Source of the DNA: Bacteroidota bacterium
GTDB lineage: Bacteria > Bacteroidota > Bacteroidia > Chitinophagales > Chitinophagaceae
Assembly (NCBI GenBank): GCA_029778965.1
Contig: JAKPBL010000428.1
Location: 1-9,594, forward strand
Direction of reading: 5' to 3'
Length of the DNA: 9,594 nt
The notes under the pieces are model-generated. The model was not told where the DNA came from. It saw only the letters and a list, made by a program, of their open reading frames with translations, and did not search any database. Positions within the stretch are counted from its first letter, which is position 1. Each line of letters begins with the position of its first letter. Positions 1 to 6,366 of the stretch are shown one piece after another. A program made the position numbers and the translations under genes.

Positions 1-42
1 GGAACTGATCTGGCCAGGGCGTTAAAAAAGCTGCATGGCTGA
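1..42 (+). CDS. possible 3' end of an upstream gene (partial)
   Basis: Reading from base 1 gives thirteen codons (GTDLARALKKLHG) followed by a TGA stop at 40-42. The other two forward frames stop within the first 25 bases. The short basic, helical-looking tail is plausible as a protein C-terminus, but thirteen residues cannot identify a family. No convincing terminator follows it. The call rests only on frame openness at the window edge and could be chance. Confidence 0.3.
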   Translation, partial: GTDLARALKKLHG

Positions 43-208
43 TTTGGTTCGGGGTGGGGCAGTATTTCCGCTCATTGCCGTTGTTGCCGATTTTGTTTCG
101 CACCATTCGCGCGACTGAATGACAATATTTTTCTACACTTATTGCAAATTCAACGCCCTTGCCCGCCATTCTGCGGGAACCTGCCTGCAATTAAGAAACA
201 GGTGCGGC

Positions 209-243
209 CAACTGTAGCTTTTATTGCCCGGTTTTAACAGTTG
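209..243. repeat. 7-bp inverted repeat in the leader of the DUF4142 gene
   Basis: CAACTGT at 209-215 is perfectly complementary in reverse to ACAGTTG at 237-243, around a 21-base AT-rich loop. It lies about 45 bases upstream of the start codon, so it could be a 5'-UTR stem or a spaced protein-binding site. There is no T-run after it, so it is not a terminator. A match of this length with a long loop can occur by chance. Confidence 0.3.
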
Positions 244-272
244 CTCACGGGCTGGCACCGATATTTTACAAA

Positions 273-279
273 GAAGGGA
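273..279 (+). promoter_or_regulatory. ribosome binding site for the DUF4142 gene
   Basis: The purine-rich GAAGGGA at 273-279 stands ten bases before the ATG at 290. This fixes the start there rather than at the out-of-frame ATG at 286 or the in-frame upstream ATG at 224, which would place a non-signal-like sequence ahead of the lipoprotein signal. Confidence 0.6.
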
Positions 280-289
280 AACAGTATGT

Positions 290-904
290 ATGAAATATCT
301 ATCGATCGCGGCAGGCCTGGCATTGAGTCTTTGCATGGCCTGCAATAACAATGAAGTAAAAGAAGCGGTGAATGAGGCCGATTCGGCCAACGAGGCCCGC
401 GGAACATTGGACCGTGACTCTTTATCGGCCACCAATCGTCAAACCACCGACACACTGGCAAAAGTAAAAACAGATGAAAGCGGATCTGAATTCCTGGTGC
501 GTGCAGCCGCGGGCGGCATGGCTGAAGTAGATCTCGCCAGAATGGGGAGCACAAAAGGCAACAGCGATTTCGTGCGCCGGTTTTCGGAAATGATGATCAA
601 AGACCATGAAGCCGCCAATCGCCAGGTAGAGGCACTCGCTATGGCGCGCACTGTTACACTTCCCGTACCTGTAGTGCCGAAAGAAGCAGATATGCTGGCA
701 AAAGCAGCGGGGAAACAGTTTGACATAAAGTTCATGGACCAGATGGTAAAAGACCACAAGTCGACCATCGACCTGTTTAACAAATACAGCGATAAAACAA
801 AGGATTCATCCATAAGAAGTTTTATCCAGTTAACGCTCCCCACGTTGCGCCAGCACCTTGATTCTGCGCAGGCCATTCAGAAAATACTGAAAAAAGGCGG
901 CTAA
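290..904 (+). CDS. DUF4142 family lipoprotein
   Basis: The 204-residue product begins with a short signal (MKYLSIAAGLALSLCMAC). Cys18 is the likely lipidated residue, although the lipobox (CMAC) is loose; it is probably anchored in the periplasm. Residues 20-65 are a polar, probably flexible linker. Residues about 66-198 match the DUF4142 pattern: a helical bundle with two similar segments, MIKDHEAAN (His106) and MVKDHKSTI (His156), and a C-terminal LRQHLDSAQ (His189). DUF4142 is a ferritin-like four-helix family of unproven function, often linked to stress conditions. Metal binding by the Asp-His pairs is inference; I do not see the full set of Glu ligands of a true ferritin. The gene is followed after 44 bases by the Tyr/Arg-rich protein gene on the same strand with no terminator between, so the two are probably co-transcribed. 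The start at 290 is supported by a ribosome binding site at 273-279. Confidence 0.88.
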   Translation: MKYLSIAAGLALSLCMACNNNEVKEAVNEADSANEARGTLDRDSLSATNRQTTDTLAKVKTDESGSEFLVRAAAGGMAEVDLARMGSTKGNSDFVRRFSEMMIKDHEAANRQVEALAMARTVTLPVPVVPKEADMLAKAAGKQFDIKFMDQMVKDHKSTIDLFNKYSDKTKDSSIRSFIQLTLPTLRQHLDSAQAIQKILKKGG

Positions 905-948
905 GCGCATCGTCCGCAATTTTCCTTACACCATAAAAAACGATTGTT

Positions 949-1749
949 ATGAAAAAGAACAGAATGAACAGGCCGCGCCGCAGGGGCGACTGGTTCGACC
1001 GATATGAAAACAGCGACTCGCGCTATAGCAGGAATGACCGCAGAAACGAACATCCTTACGGTTTCCGAAGCTATGGAAACTTCGAAGATCACTATAGTAA
1101 TCCCCGTTATAACCGGCAAAGCGACCGTCCTTTTGATTACGATTATGGCGGATATGACCGGCAATACGAATATGGTGAAGGCCGCGCCGGCAGCATAGAG
1201 CGCGACTATCGCCGTGAACAAATGTGGCACCAGCGCCCATACGGGCAACATGATTATTATAACAACCCCGGGCCGGAGGGATTTAACCGCAGGCCAAATG
1301 CCGGCCGTAACAATTGGGGAGATGATTTCGGTCGCTATAACGACCGCTTTGATCAACATCCCGGTTATGGCCGGCGATTTGATCCTTATTATGCGGAAGC
1401 AGATGACTATAACGACCGGTACGGTGGATGGCGCGGCCGTAGTTATGCGGCAGACCGGGACGCCTGGGAAGATTATCGCCGCAATGAATACCCTTCCGGT
1501 TACCGGGACCCCAGCGAGTGGAGTAACAGGTATGGTCGCCAGCAGCACTATTACAGGGATGAATACAACCGGCAATACGAACCTGACCGGTATGGCGCCC
1601 ATAGCGAGCACCGTGCGCCAAAGATGAATGCTGAACCTGTTGAAGAAAAAAGTGACCTGGGTAACGAAGCAAAAAACGAAAGCAATGCTTCACCGCAGGA
1701 AAAAAAATCCGGTATGGACAATGGAAAACGCGGCGGTACAACACAATAA
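949..1749 (+). CDS. Tyr/Arg/Asp/Gly-rich intrinsically disordered protein, function unknown
   Basis: This 266-residue product belongs to no family I recognise. Its composition is extreme. I count 41 Arg and 31 Tyr, and only one Ile, one Val and one Leu, with no Cys. Residues 1-230 are a repetitive field of short motifs (DRY, NDR, YGG, RYG, DYYN) with scattered Trp and Phe. Residues about 223-266 switch to Lys, Glu, Asn, Ser and Gly with almost no aromatics. There is no signal peptide, membrane segment or lipobox, so it is probably cytoplasmic. Such a chain should not fold as a globule; Arg/Tyr 'sticker' chains can condense or bind nucleic acid, but that is inference. The start at 949 has no Shine-Dalgarno sequence but an A-rich upstream stretch, common in Bacteroidota. 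It follows the DUF4142 gene by 44 bases and ends 30 bases before a hairpin terminator. The opposite strand is also open over most of this stretch, so the frame choice rests on context. Confidence 0.72.
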   Translation: MKKNRMNRPRRRGDWFDRYENSDSRYSRNDRRNEHPYGFRSYGNFEDHYSNPRYNRQSDRPFDYDYGGYDRQYEYGEGRAGSIERDYRREQMWHQRPYGQHDYYNNPGPEGFNRRPNAGRNNWGDDFGRYNDRFDQHPGYGRRFDPYYAEADDYNDRYGGWRGRSYAADRDAWEDYRRNEYPSGYRDPSEWSNRYGRQQHYYRDEYNRQYEPDRYGAHSEHRAPKMNAEPVEEKSDLGNEAKNESNASPQEKKSGMDNGKRGGTTQ

Positions 1750-1779
1750 GCGCCGTAGTTGATGGAGGCATTGATGGAT

Positions 1780-1809
1780 AAAAAGGATGGTGTTACAGCC
1801 ATCCTTTTT
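1780..1809. terminator. bidirectional rho-independent terminator between two convergent genes
   Basis: An 11-bp perfect stem pairs AAAAAGGATGG (1780-1790) with CCATCCTTTTT (1799-1809) around the 8-base loop TGTTACAG. It gives a T-run after the stem on both strands. On the + strand it lies 30 bases after the stop of the Tyr/Arg-rich protein; on the - strand it begins directly after the trmD stop codon at 1810-1812. It should end transcription from both sides. Confidence 0.85.
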
Positions 1810-2487
1810 TTATTCGTCGCTAAGGTCGGGGCGACGGGCAGCGGTTCGCTGCAGGGCCTGTTCATAGCGCCACTCATCTACCTTTTTCAGGTCGCCGCTC
1901 AACAGAATATCGGGCACTTTCCAGCCGCGGAAATCAGCGGGACGGGTGTACACAGGCGGAGCCAGCAGCCCGTCCTGGAAAGAATCGGTCAGCGCCGAGG
2001 TTTCATCGCCCAGCACACCGGGAATCAACCTTCCGATGGCGTCGACCACTACGGCTGCCGCGAGCTCGCCCCCGCTGAGCACATAATCGCCGATAGATAT
2101 CTCCAGGGTAATAAAATGATCACGGATGCGCTGGTCAATCCCCTTGTAGTGTCCGCAGATGATCAGCAGGTTTTCCTTCAGCGAAAGCCGGTTGGCCGTT
2201 TGCTGATCGAAACGCGGGCCGTCGGGCGTCATGTAAATGATTTCATCATACTGCCGTTCGGCCGAGAGGCTTTCGATGGCCCTGGCCAGAGGTTCACACA
2301 TCATCACCATGCCCGCGCCACCGCCATACTGGTAGTCGTCGACCTGTCCGTATTCGTTCACCGCCCATTGCCGCAGGGAATGGGTATGCACGTTCAGCAG
2401 TCCCTTCGCCTGGGCCCTTTTCATAATCGAATGCCCCAGCGGGCTTTCCAGCAACTCGGGGATGACAGAAATAATATCAATGCGCAT
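1810..2487 (-). CDS. trmD: tRNA (guanine(37)-N1)-methyltransferase TrmD
   Basis: TrmD transfers a methyl group from S-adenosylmethionine to N1 of G37 next to the anticodon, preventing +1 frameshifting. The 225-residue product starts [13 protein letters not shown], the family's usual N-terminus. The family motifs appear in order: [12 protein letters not shown] (residues 53-64), the SAM-knot loop [10 protein letters not shown] (111-120), [11 protein letters not shown] (131-141) and [16 protein letters not shown] (155-170), then YTRP and a C-terminal domain ending RRPDLSDE. By alignment from memory with E. coli TrmD, the catalytic pair Arg154/Asp169 corresponds to Arg153/Asp168, and both are present. 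It is slightly shorter than the E. coli protein, ending soon after the RRP motif. The frame extends 30 codons upstream, but the start at 2487 matches the conserved N-terminus. No Shine-Dalgarno sequence is visible. It stands alone here: rpsP, rimM and rplS, its usual partners in many bacteria, are not adjacent. Confidence 0.97.
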   Translation of the reverse strand: MRIDIISVIPELLESPLGHSIMKRAQAKGLLNVHTHSLRQWAVNEYGQVDDYQYGGGAGMVMMCEPLARAIESLSAERQYDEIIYMTPDGPRFDQQTANRLSLKENLLIICGHYKGIDQRIRDHFITLEISIGDYVLSGGELAAAVVVDAIGRLIPGVLGDETSALTDSFQDGLLAPPVYTRPADFRGWKVPDILLSGDLKKVDEWRYEQALQRTAARRPDLSDE

Positions 2488-2578
2488 GGCTGCAAAGTTG
2501 AAACATTCTGACCAATCAATGACGGGCGACCAAAGAGATACCCCCGAAATGTAGTTTATTTGCAACGAGATTGCCATT
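2488..2578. promoter_or_regulatory. divergent intergenic region between trmD and the glycosidase operon
   Basis: This 91-base gap separates two outward-facing starts (trmD to the left, the glycosidase to the right), so it must hold promoters for both unless transcription enters from elsewhere. On the + strand TTTATTTG at 2555-2562 matches seven of eight positions of the Bacteroidota -7 box TAnnTTTG. I see no TTTG about 20 bases ahead of it, so the exact promoter is not assigned. No convincing operator dyad was seen. Confidence 0.45.
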
Positions 2579-3739
2579 ATGAAACTATTTCAGCAAACTA
2601 TTACAGCCGTTGCCATCGCCCTGGCTGTTACCGCCTGCGGCGGATCATCCACCGGGAATAAAGATATCACTGCCGCCGGCCCTGCCCCGCGCGGCGTATG
2701 GACCAAGCAGGAAGCCAATGCCTGGTATGCCAGCCAGGGCTGGCTGGTGGGCGCGAACTTTTTGCCCTCTACCGCCATCAATCAACTGGAAATGTGGCAG
2801 GCCGAAAGTTTTGATACGGCGACGATCAGCCGCGAGCTGGGCTGGGCGGCATCGCTCGGTATGAATACCATGCGCGTGTTCCTGCACGACCTGCTGCACC
2901 AGCACGACTCAGCCGGTTTTTACCATCGTATGGATGTTTTTCTGCAGATAGCCGCCAGGCATAAGATCAGGCCACTGTTTGTTTTCTTCGACTCCTGCTG
3001 GGATCCCTTTCCGCAATGGGGTAAGCAGCGCGATCCCCGTCCCTTCACCCATAATTCAGGCTGGGTGCAGAGTCCCGGCCAGGAGGCGTTGAAAGACACT
3101 GCTTCTTATGCGCGGCTGGAGCTGTATGTAAAAGGCGTGGTGCGCAAATTTGCGCAAGATACCCGCATACTCGGCTGGGATATCTGGAACGAACCCGATA
3201 ACCTGACAGGCCCTTCGTATGAGCGTTTCGAACCGAAGAACAAGGCCGACCTGGTATTGCCCCTGCTGAAGAAGAGTTTCGACTGGGCACGCAGCCAGCA
3301 GCCCTCGCAGCCGCTGACCTCGGGGTTATGGACGGGCAGGTGGGAGCAGCACGACAGCATGACAGCCCTGCAGCAGGTACAGGTGGACCAGTCGGATGTG
3401 ATCAGCTTCCACAGCTATGACTCCCTGCCGTTCTTCGAAAAGCGCGTAACCTCACTGGAACAATATGGCAAACCCCTGTTCTGCACCGAATACATGGCCC
3501 GGCCCAACGGAAGCACTTTTGCGGATATTTTGCCGGCAGGCAAACAACACAATATTGCCATGTATAACTGGGGATTCGTAGATGGCAAGAGCCAGACGAT
3601 CTACCCCTGGGATAGCTGGACAAAAAAATACACGGGCGAACCCCCGGTATGGTTCCACGATATTTTCAGGCGCAACGGCAAGCCGTATCGTTCTGCAGAA
3701 ACCGACCTGATCAAAGAACTCACCGGTGCAGGTCGCTAG
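2579..3739 (+). CDS. clan GH-A (GH5-like, cellulase-fold) glycoside hydrolase lipoprotein
   Basis: The 386-residue product starts with a lipoprotein signal whose lipobox VTAC puts the lipidated Cys at residue 20. No acidic surface-export signal directly follows it, so it probably faces the periplasm. Residues about 40-380 read as a TIM-barrel glycosidase of the cellulase superfamily. [10 protein letters not shown] (199-208) carries the expected acid/base Glu205 after strand 4, SFHSY supplies His278, and LFCTEYMAR carries the expected nucleophile Glu304 at the end of strand 7, with Trp331 nearby in NWGF. This two-Glu arrangement means a retaining mechanism. Close relatives are often labelled '1,4-beta-xylanase' or 'cellulase' without biochemical proof, and the substrate cannot be read from sequence. 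It is first in a probable operon with galK 47 bases downstream and an exported mutarotase, which makes a galactose-containing glycan a reasonable guess. It starts 91 bases from the divergent trmD. Confidence 0.85.
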   Translation: MKLFQQTITAVAIALAVTACGGSSTGNKDITAAGPAPRGVWTKQEANAWYASQGWLVGANFLPSTAINQLEMWQAESFDTATISRELGWAASLGMNTMRVFLHDLLHQHDSAGFYHRMDVFLQIAARHKIRPLFVFFDSCWDPFPQWGKQRDPRPFTHNSGWVQSPGQEALKDTASYARLELYVKGVVRKFAQDTRILGWDIWNEPDNLTGPSYERFEPKNKADLVLPLLKKSFDWARSQQPSQPLTSGLWTGRWEQHDSMTALQQVQVDQSDVISFHSYDSLPFFEKRVTSLEQYGKPLFCTEYMARPNGSTFADILPAGKQHNIAMYNWGFVDGKSQTIYPWDSWTKKYTGEPPVWFHDIFRRNGKPYRSAETDLIKELTGAGR

Positions 3740-3786
3740 ACCGCCGGCAAACCAGGACGAAATACCTGGTGAAAAAACCAGCAACC

Positions 3787-4950
3787 ATGACAGCAGCATT
3801 GCCGTTACCAATTTTGATCCGCGAATCATTCATCGAACGTTTTGGCGGCCACCCGCTTCTGGTGAAATCGCCCGGAAGGGTGAACCTGATCGGGGAGCAT
3901 ACCGACTACAATGAAGGATTTGTTTTACCGGCAGCCATCGATAAGACCACTACCGTAGCCCTTACACCGCGCGCCGACCAGGAGATCCATATTTATTCAT
4001 ACGACCTGCAAGCCCTGTACCGGGGTAGTTTGCTGGCGTTGGAGCCTTCACCCATGCAGTGGCCTGATTTTATACTTGGCGTGGTGCAGCAACTGCAGCA
4101 GCGGGACCTGCCCCTGCGGGGATTCAATATGGTATTCGGCGGCGATATTCCCATGGGTGCCGGCATGTCGTCGTCGGCCGCGCTGGAATGCGCTGTGGCC
4201 TATGCGCTGAACGAAGCCTTTTCGCTGGGACTCGACCGGCTGACCATGGTAAAGCTGGCGCAGGCGGCCGAGAACCGGTTCGTGGGCGTGAACTGTGGCA
4301 TCATGGATATGTTCGCCAGCATGTTCGGTAAAGAGAACCATGTGATACGGCTCGACTGCCGCAGCCTCGACTATGAATACAAACCTTTCAATATGGAAGG
4401 TTTTCGCATTGTGTTGCTGGATACCGCAGTGAAGCATAACCTGGGATCGAGCGAATACAATGTGCGGCGCCGGCAATGCGAAACCGGTGTGGCGATGATC
4501 AGCCGGCAGGCCGAAGGAGTAAGCAGCCTGCGCGATGTGGATATGGCCATGCTTGATCAATATGTGCTGCCGAACGATAAGGATATCTACCGGCGCTGCC
4601 GTTATGTGGTGGAAGAAAGGGATCGTCTATTGGGTGCCTGCGAAGACCTGGAACGGGGCGATATGAAGGCATTTGGAGAAAAAATGTTCCAGACCCACGA
4701 CGGACTCAGTAAATTGTACGAAGTAAGTTGCGAAGAGCTGGACTTCCTGGTGGATGCTGTACGCGGCAATGATGCGGTGCTCGGTGCGCGGATGATGGGC
4801 GGCGGTTTTGGTGGCTGCACCATCAACCTGGTGAAAGAAGAGGCGGTGGAAAAGCTGATCGCCGATGTGTCGGCGCGTTACCTGGAACACACCGGCAGGC
4901 TGATGCCCGCTTACGTGATCAGGATCGGAAACGGAACCAGTATCATTTAA
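3787..4950 (+). CDS. galK: galactokinase
   Basis: GalK phosphorylates alpha-D-galactose with ATP to galactose 1-phosphate, the first committed Leloir step, in the cytoplasm. The 387-residue product has the usual length and all three GHMP-kinase motifs: GRVNLIGEHTDYN (residues 30-42, with Arg31 and sugar-binding Glu37, His38, Asp40), the ATP loop MGAGMSSSAALE (123-134), and MGGGFGGCTINLV (337-349). The catalytic base is Asp174 in NCGIMD. The next residue is Met175, where the galactokinases I can recall have Gln (MDQ). I chose ATG 3787 because the sequence just after it aligns with the family N-terminus. A GTG at 3769, in frame and with AGGA about a dozen bases upstream, is a real alternative adding six residues. 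The gene sits between the glycosidase and the mutarotase, 11 bases from the latter. galT and galE are not nearby, so the rest of the Leloir pathway must be elsewhere. Confidence 0.96.
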   Translation: MTAALPLPILIRESFIERFGGHPLLVKSPGRVNLIGEHTDYNEGFVLPAAIDKTTTVALTPRADQEIHIYSYDLQALYRGSLLALEPSPMQWPDFILGVVQQLQQRDLPLRGFNMVFGGDIPMGAGMSSSAALECAVAYALNEAFSLGLDRLTMVKLAQAAENRFVGVNCGIMDMFASMFGKENHVIRLDCRSLDYEYKPFNMEGFRIVLLDTAVKHNLGSSEYNVRRRQCETGVAMISRQAEGVSSLRDVDMAMLDQYVLPNDKDIYRRCRYVVEERDRLLGACEDLERGDMKAFGEKMFQTHDGLSKLYEVSCEELDFLVDAVRGNDAVLGARMMGGGFGGCTINLVKEEAVEKLIADVSARYLEHTGRLMPAYVIRIGNGTSII

Positions 4951-4961
4951 ATATAAGCTCG

Positions 4962-6122
4962 ATGAAAAAAACTATTGCGGCACTTTCATTCCTGGCGGCG
5001 GCAGCCTGCCAGGGCCCCGGCAGCACCGATGCAGGCGCCGGATCAGATTCAACACAAGATTCAACTCCCACCGCCGTGCATGCTCCATTCGATTCTACTG
5101 TTGATGGCAAACAGGTGAAATTATATGTTCTCAGTAACAGGAACGGAATGAAAGTGAGCATCACCAATTATGGCGGCCGGATCGTATCGCTGGAGGTGCC
5201 GGGTAAAGACGGGAAGGTACGCGATGTAGTGGTCGGTTTCGGCACCATCAACGACTATCTCACCACCACGGAGAAATATTTCGGCGCTACCATCGGCCGC
5301 GTGGGCAACCGCATTGCAAAGGGGGCGTTTAAGATCGATACGGCCAGCTATTCTTTGTTTGTCAACAACGGACTCAATTCATTGCATGGCGGCAAAGCGG
5401 GTTTCGATTCAAAAGTATGGGACGTGAAATCGGCTACCGACAGCAGCCTCGAGATCAGCTATATATCGCCCGATGGCGAAGAGGGTTATCCCGGCACCCT
5501 TACCACAACCGTTCGTTTTACCGTGTTGCCGGAGAATACGCTGGATATCAAATATGAGGCAGGTACCGACAAAAAAACAGTGGTGAACCTGACCAATCAT
5601 GCCTTCTTCAACCTGAATGGCGAGGGCAGCGGCACCATTAACAACCATTTGCTGCAGATCAATGCCGACAGGTTCACACCGGTCGACAGCACGCTGATCC
5701 CCACCGGAAAGCTGGCGCCGGTAACCGGAACACCCTTTGATTTTCGGAAGCCGGTAACCATCGGCGCGCGTATCGGCGCCGCCGATCAGCAACTGAAATT
5801 CGGCGGTGGCTATGACCACAACTTCGTTGTAAACGGCAAAGCGGGTACGCTGCGCCAGGCGGCGGTTGCCACGGGCGACCAAAGCGGTATTGTGATGGAG
5901 ACCTGGACGGTGGAGCCGGGCATCCAATTCTACGGCGGCAATTTCATGGCCGGCAAGAACACCTTCAAAACCGGTGCAAAAGATGAATACCGTACGGCAT
6001 TCTGCCTGGAAACGCAACACTATCCCGATGCCCCGAATCATAAGAACTTCCCGTCGATTTTGCTCGAACCGGGTAAGAAATATGAAACGGAAACGCAATA
6101 CAGGTTTTCGGTGGTGAACTGA
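4962..6122 (+). CDS. galM: aldose 1-epimerase (galactose mutarotase), exported lipoprotein
   Basis: The enzyme interconverts alpha and beta anomers of galactose and glucose; GalK uses the alpha form. The 386-residue product begins with a lipoprotein signal (lipobox AAAC, Cys16) and a Ser/Thr/Asp-rich linker to about residue 45, so it is exported, unlike the cytoplasmic E. coli GalM. The domain follows: ITNYGGRIVSL (67-77), YFGATIGRVGNRI (106-118), NSLHGG (His142), LTNHAFFNL (His213, expected catalytic acid), GGYDHNF (Asp285, sugar binding) and LETQHYPDAPNH (Glu350, expected catalytic base). The spacing of these four residues fits His96/His170/Asp243/Glu304 of the Lactococcus enzyme, recalled from memory. 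It starts 11 bases after galK and is last in the operon, followed by a terminator at 6150-6185. The role of an extracytoplasmic mutarotase is inferred: presenting newly released sugar in the anomer needed for uptake. No Shine-Dalgarno sequence is seen. Confidence 0.94.
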   Translation: MKKTIAALSFLAAAACQGPGSTDAGAGSDSTQDSTPTAVHAPFDSTVDGKQVKLYVLSNRNGMKVSITNYGGRIVSLEVPGKDGKVRDVVVGFGTINDYLTTTEKYFGATIGRVGNRIAKGAFKIDTASYSLFVNNGLNSLHGGKAGFDSKVWDVKSATDSSLEISYISPDGEEGYPGTLTTTVRFTVLPENTLDIKYEAGTDKKTVVNLTNHAFFNLNGEGSGTINNHLLQINADRFTPVDSTLIPTGKLAPVTGTPFDFRKPVTIGARIGAADQQLKFGGGYDHNFVVNGKAGTLRQAAVATGDQSGIVMETWTVEPGIQFYGGNFMAGKNTFKTGAKDEYRTAFCLETQHYPDAPNHKNFPSILLEPGKKYETETQYRFSVVN

Positions 6123-6149
6123 GGCGGGAAGCGAAAAATGAAATAAAAC

Positions 6150-6185
6150 AGGGTAGTTCGGCGGCGGCCGGGCTGCCCTTTTTTT
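6150..6185 (+). terminator. rho-independent terminator of the glycosidase-galK-galM operon
   Basis: AGGGTAG (6150-6156) pairs with CTGCCCT (6173-6179) through seven base pairs including one G-T. An inner CGGC/GCCG pairing extends the stem, and it is followed by a run of seven T (6179-6185). It lies 27 bases after the galM stop and separates the sugar operon from the ankyrin operon. Confidence 0.8.
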
Positions 6186-6223
6186 GCGAACAGGGGGTCG
6201 ATTTCTGCCTGATTTTCCTCATT

Positions 6224-6241
6224 TAGGTAAGTATTTCCCTA
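6224..6241. promoter_or_regulatory. 18-bp imperfect palindrome, candidate operator or activator site
   Basis: TAGGTAAGTATTTCCCTA reads the same on both strands at seven of nine base pairs. It lies about 20 bases upstream of a weak -7 element (6261-6268) and 126 bases before the ankyrin gene start. That is where an activator overlapping the -33 region would bind. The regulator is unknown; the position and symmetry are seen, the role is inferred. Confidence 0.4.
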
Positions 6242-6260
6242 TATCGTAAATGGAATGGCT

Positions 6261-6268
6261 CAATTTTG
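6261..6268 (+). promoter_or_regulatory. weak candidate -7 promoter element
   Basis: CAATTTTG matches the Bacteroidota consensus TAnnTTTG at all but the first position. The nearest -33-like element, TTTC at 6234-6237, is 23 bases upstream, slightly longer than usual, and lies inside the palindrome at 6224-6241. A start near 6275 would leave a leader of about 90 bases before the ankyrin gene. Confidence 0.25.
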
Positions 6269-6357
6269 CGCGATCGTTGTCGGGCGGGCTTTATCGGCTT
6301 TTGGAAAGAGGTACCGGAACAGTCAGTTGCCGCGTAGCCGTTTGCGTTGACATTAAC

Positions 6358-6362
6358 AGGAG
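6358..6362 (+). promoter_or_regulatory. Shine-Dalgarno sequence for the ankyrin gene
   Basis: AGGAG at 6358-6362, four bases before ATG 6367, is the clearest ribosome binding site in the window. It decides the start: the in-frame ATG at 6250 would put 39 residues ahead of an obvious signal peptide. Confidence 0.75.
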
Positions 6363-6366
6363 AATC

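Larger units (their letters stand above)
43..289. other. non-coding leader region upstream of the DUF4142 gene
   Basis: I find no supported gene in these 247 bases. They hold a small GC-rich hairpin (162-166 pairing with 173-177), a 7-bp inverted repeat (209-215 with 237-243), and a ribosome binding site next to the following gene. An AT-rich stretch at 126-133 resembles a Bacteroidota -7 box (TAnnTTTG, with C in place of the final G). The nearest upstream TTTG (92-95) is about 30 bases away, too far for the usual spacing, so I do not call a promoter. Confidence 0.5.

Noticed and set aside
45..110. Possible small reverse-strand peptide opposite the leader (ATG near 107)
   Set aside because: Only about 26 codons, with no ribosome binding site or recognisable feature.
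92..133. Possible promoter: TTTG at 92-95 with TATTTTTC at 126-133
   Set aside because: The elements are about 30 bases apart, while Bacteroidota -33 and -7 boxes are usually about 19-21 apart, and the -7 box lacks its final G.
139..435. Reverse-strand 98-codon frame across the leader and start of the DUF4142 gene
   Set aside because: No recognisable motif or ribosome binding site, and it overlaps a well-supported gene on the other strand.
901..1611. Long reverse-strand open frame (236 codons) coding a very Val/Ile/Pro/Ala-rich product
   Set aside because: It is the complement of the Tyr/Arg/Asp-rich gene: Tyr and Asp codons read backwards as Ile/Val and Arg codons as Ala/Pro/Thr, which explains the composition. 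It would also run head-on into the DUF4142 operon. The forward frame has better context, though I cannot exclude this one with full certainty.
1759..2511. 250-codon forward open frame opposite trmD
   Set aside because: The reverse strand encodes an unmistakable TrmD with all motifs; this is its shadow.
3649..3786. N-terminal extension of galK inside the end of the glycosidase gene
   Set aside because: The extra 46 codons overlap the glycosidase C-terminus in another frame and do not resemble any galactokinase N-terminus.
5409..6098. 229-codon reverse frame opposite the mutarotase gene
   Set aside because: The forward frame carries the complete aldose 1-epimerase active site; the reverse product has no family features.
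6250..6366. N-terminal extension of the ankyrin protein from ATG 6250
   Set aside because: It would bury a clear signal peptide and ignore the strong AGGAG site at 6358-6362; it also covers the predicted promoter.
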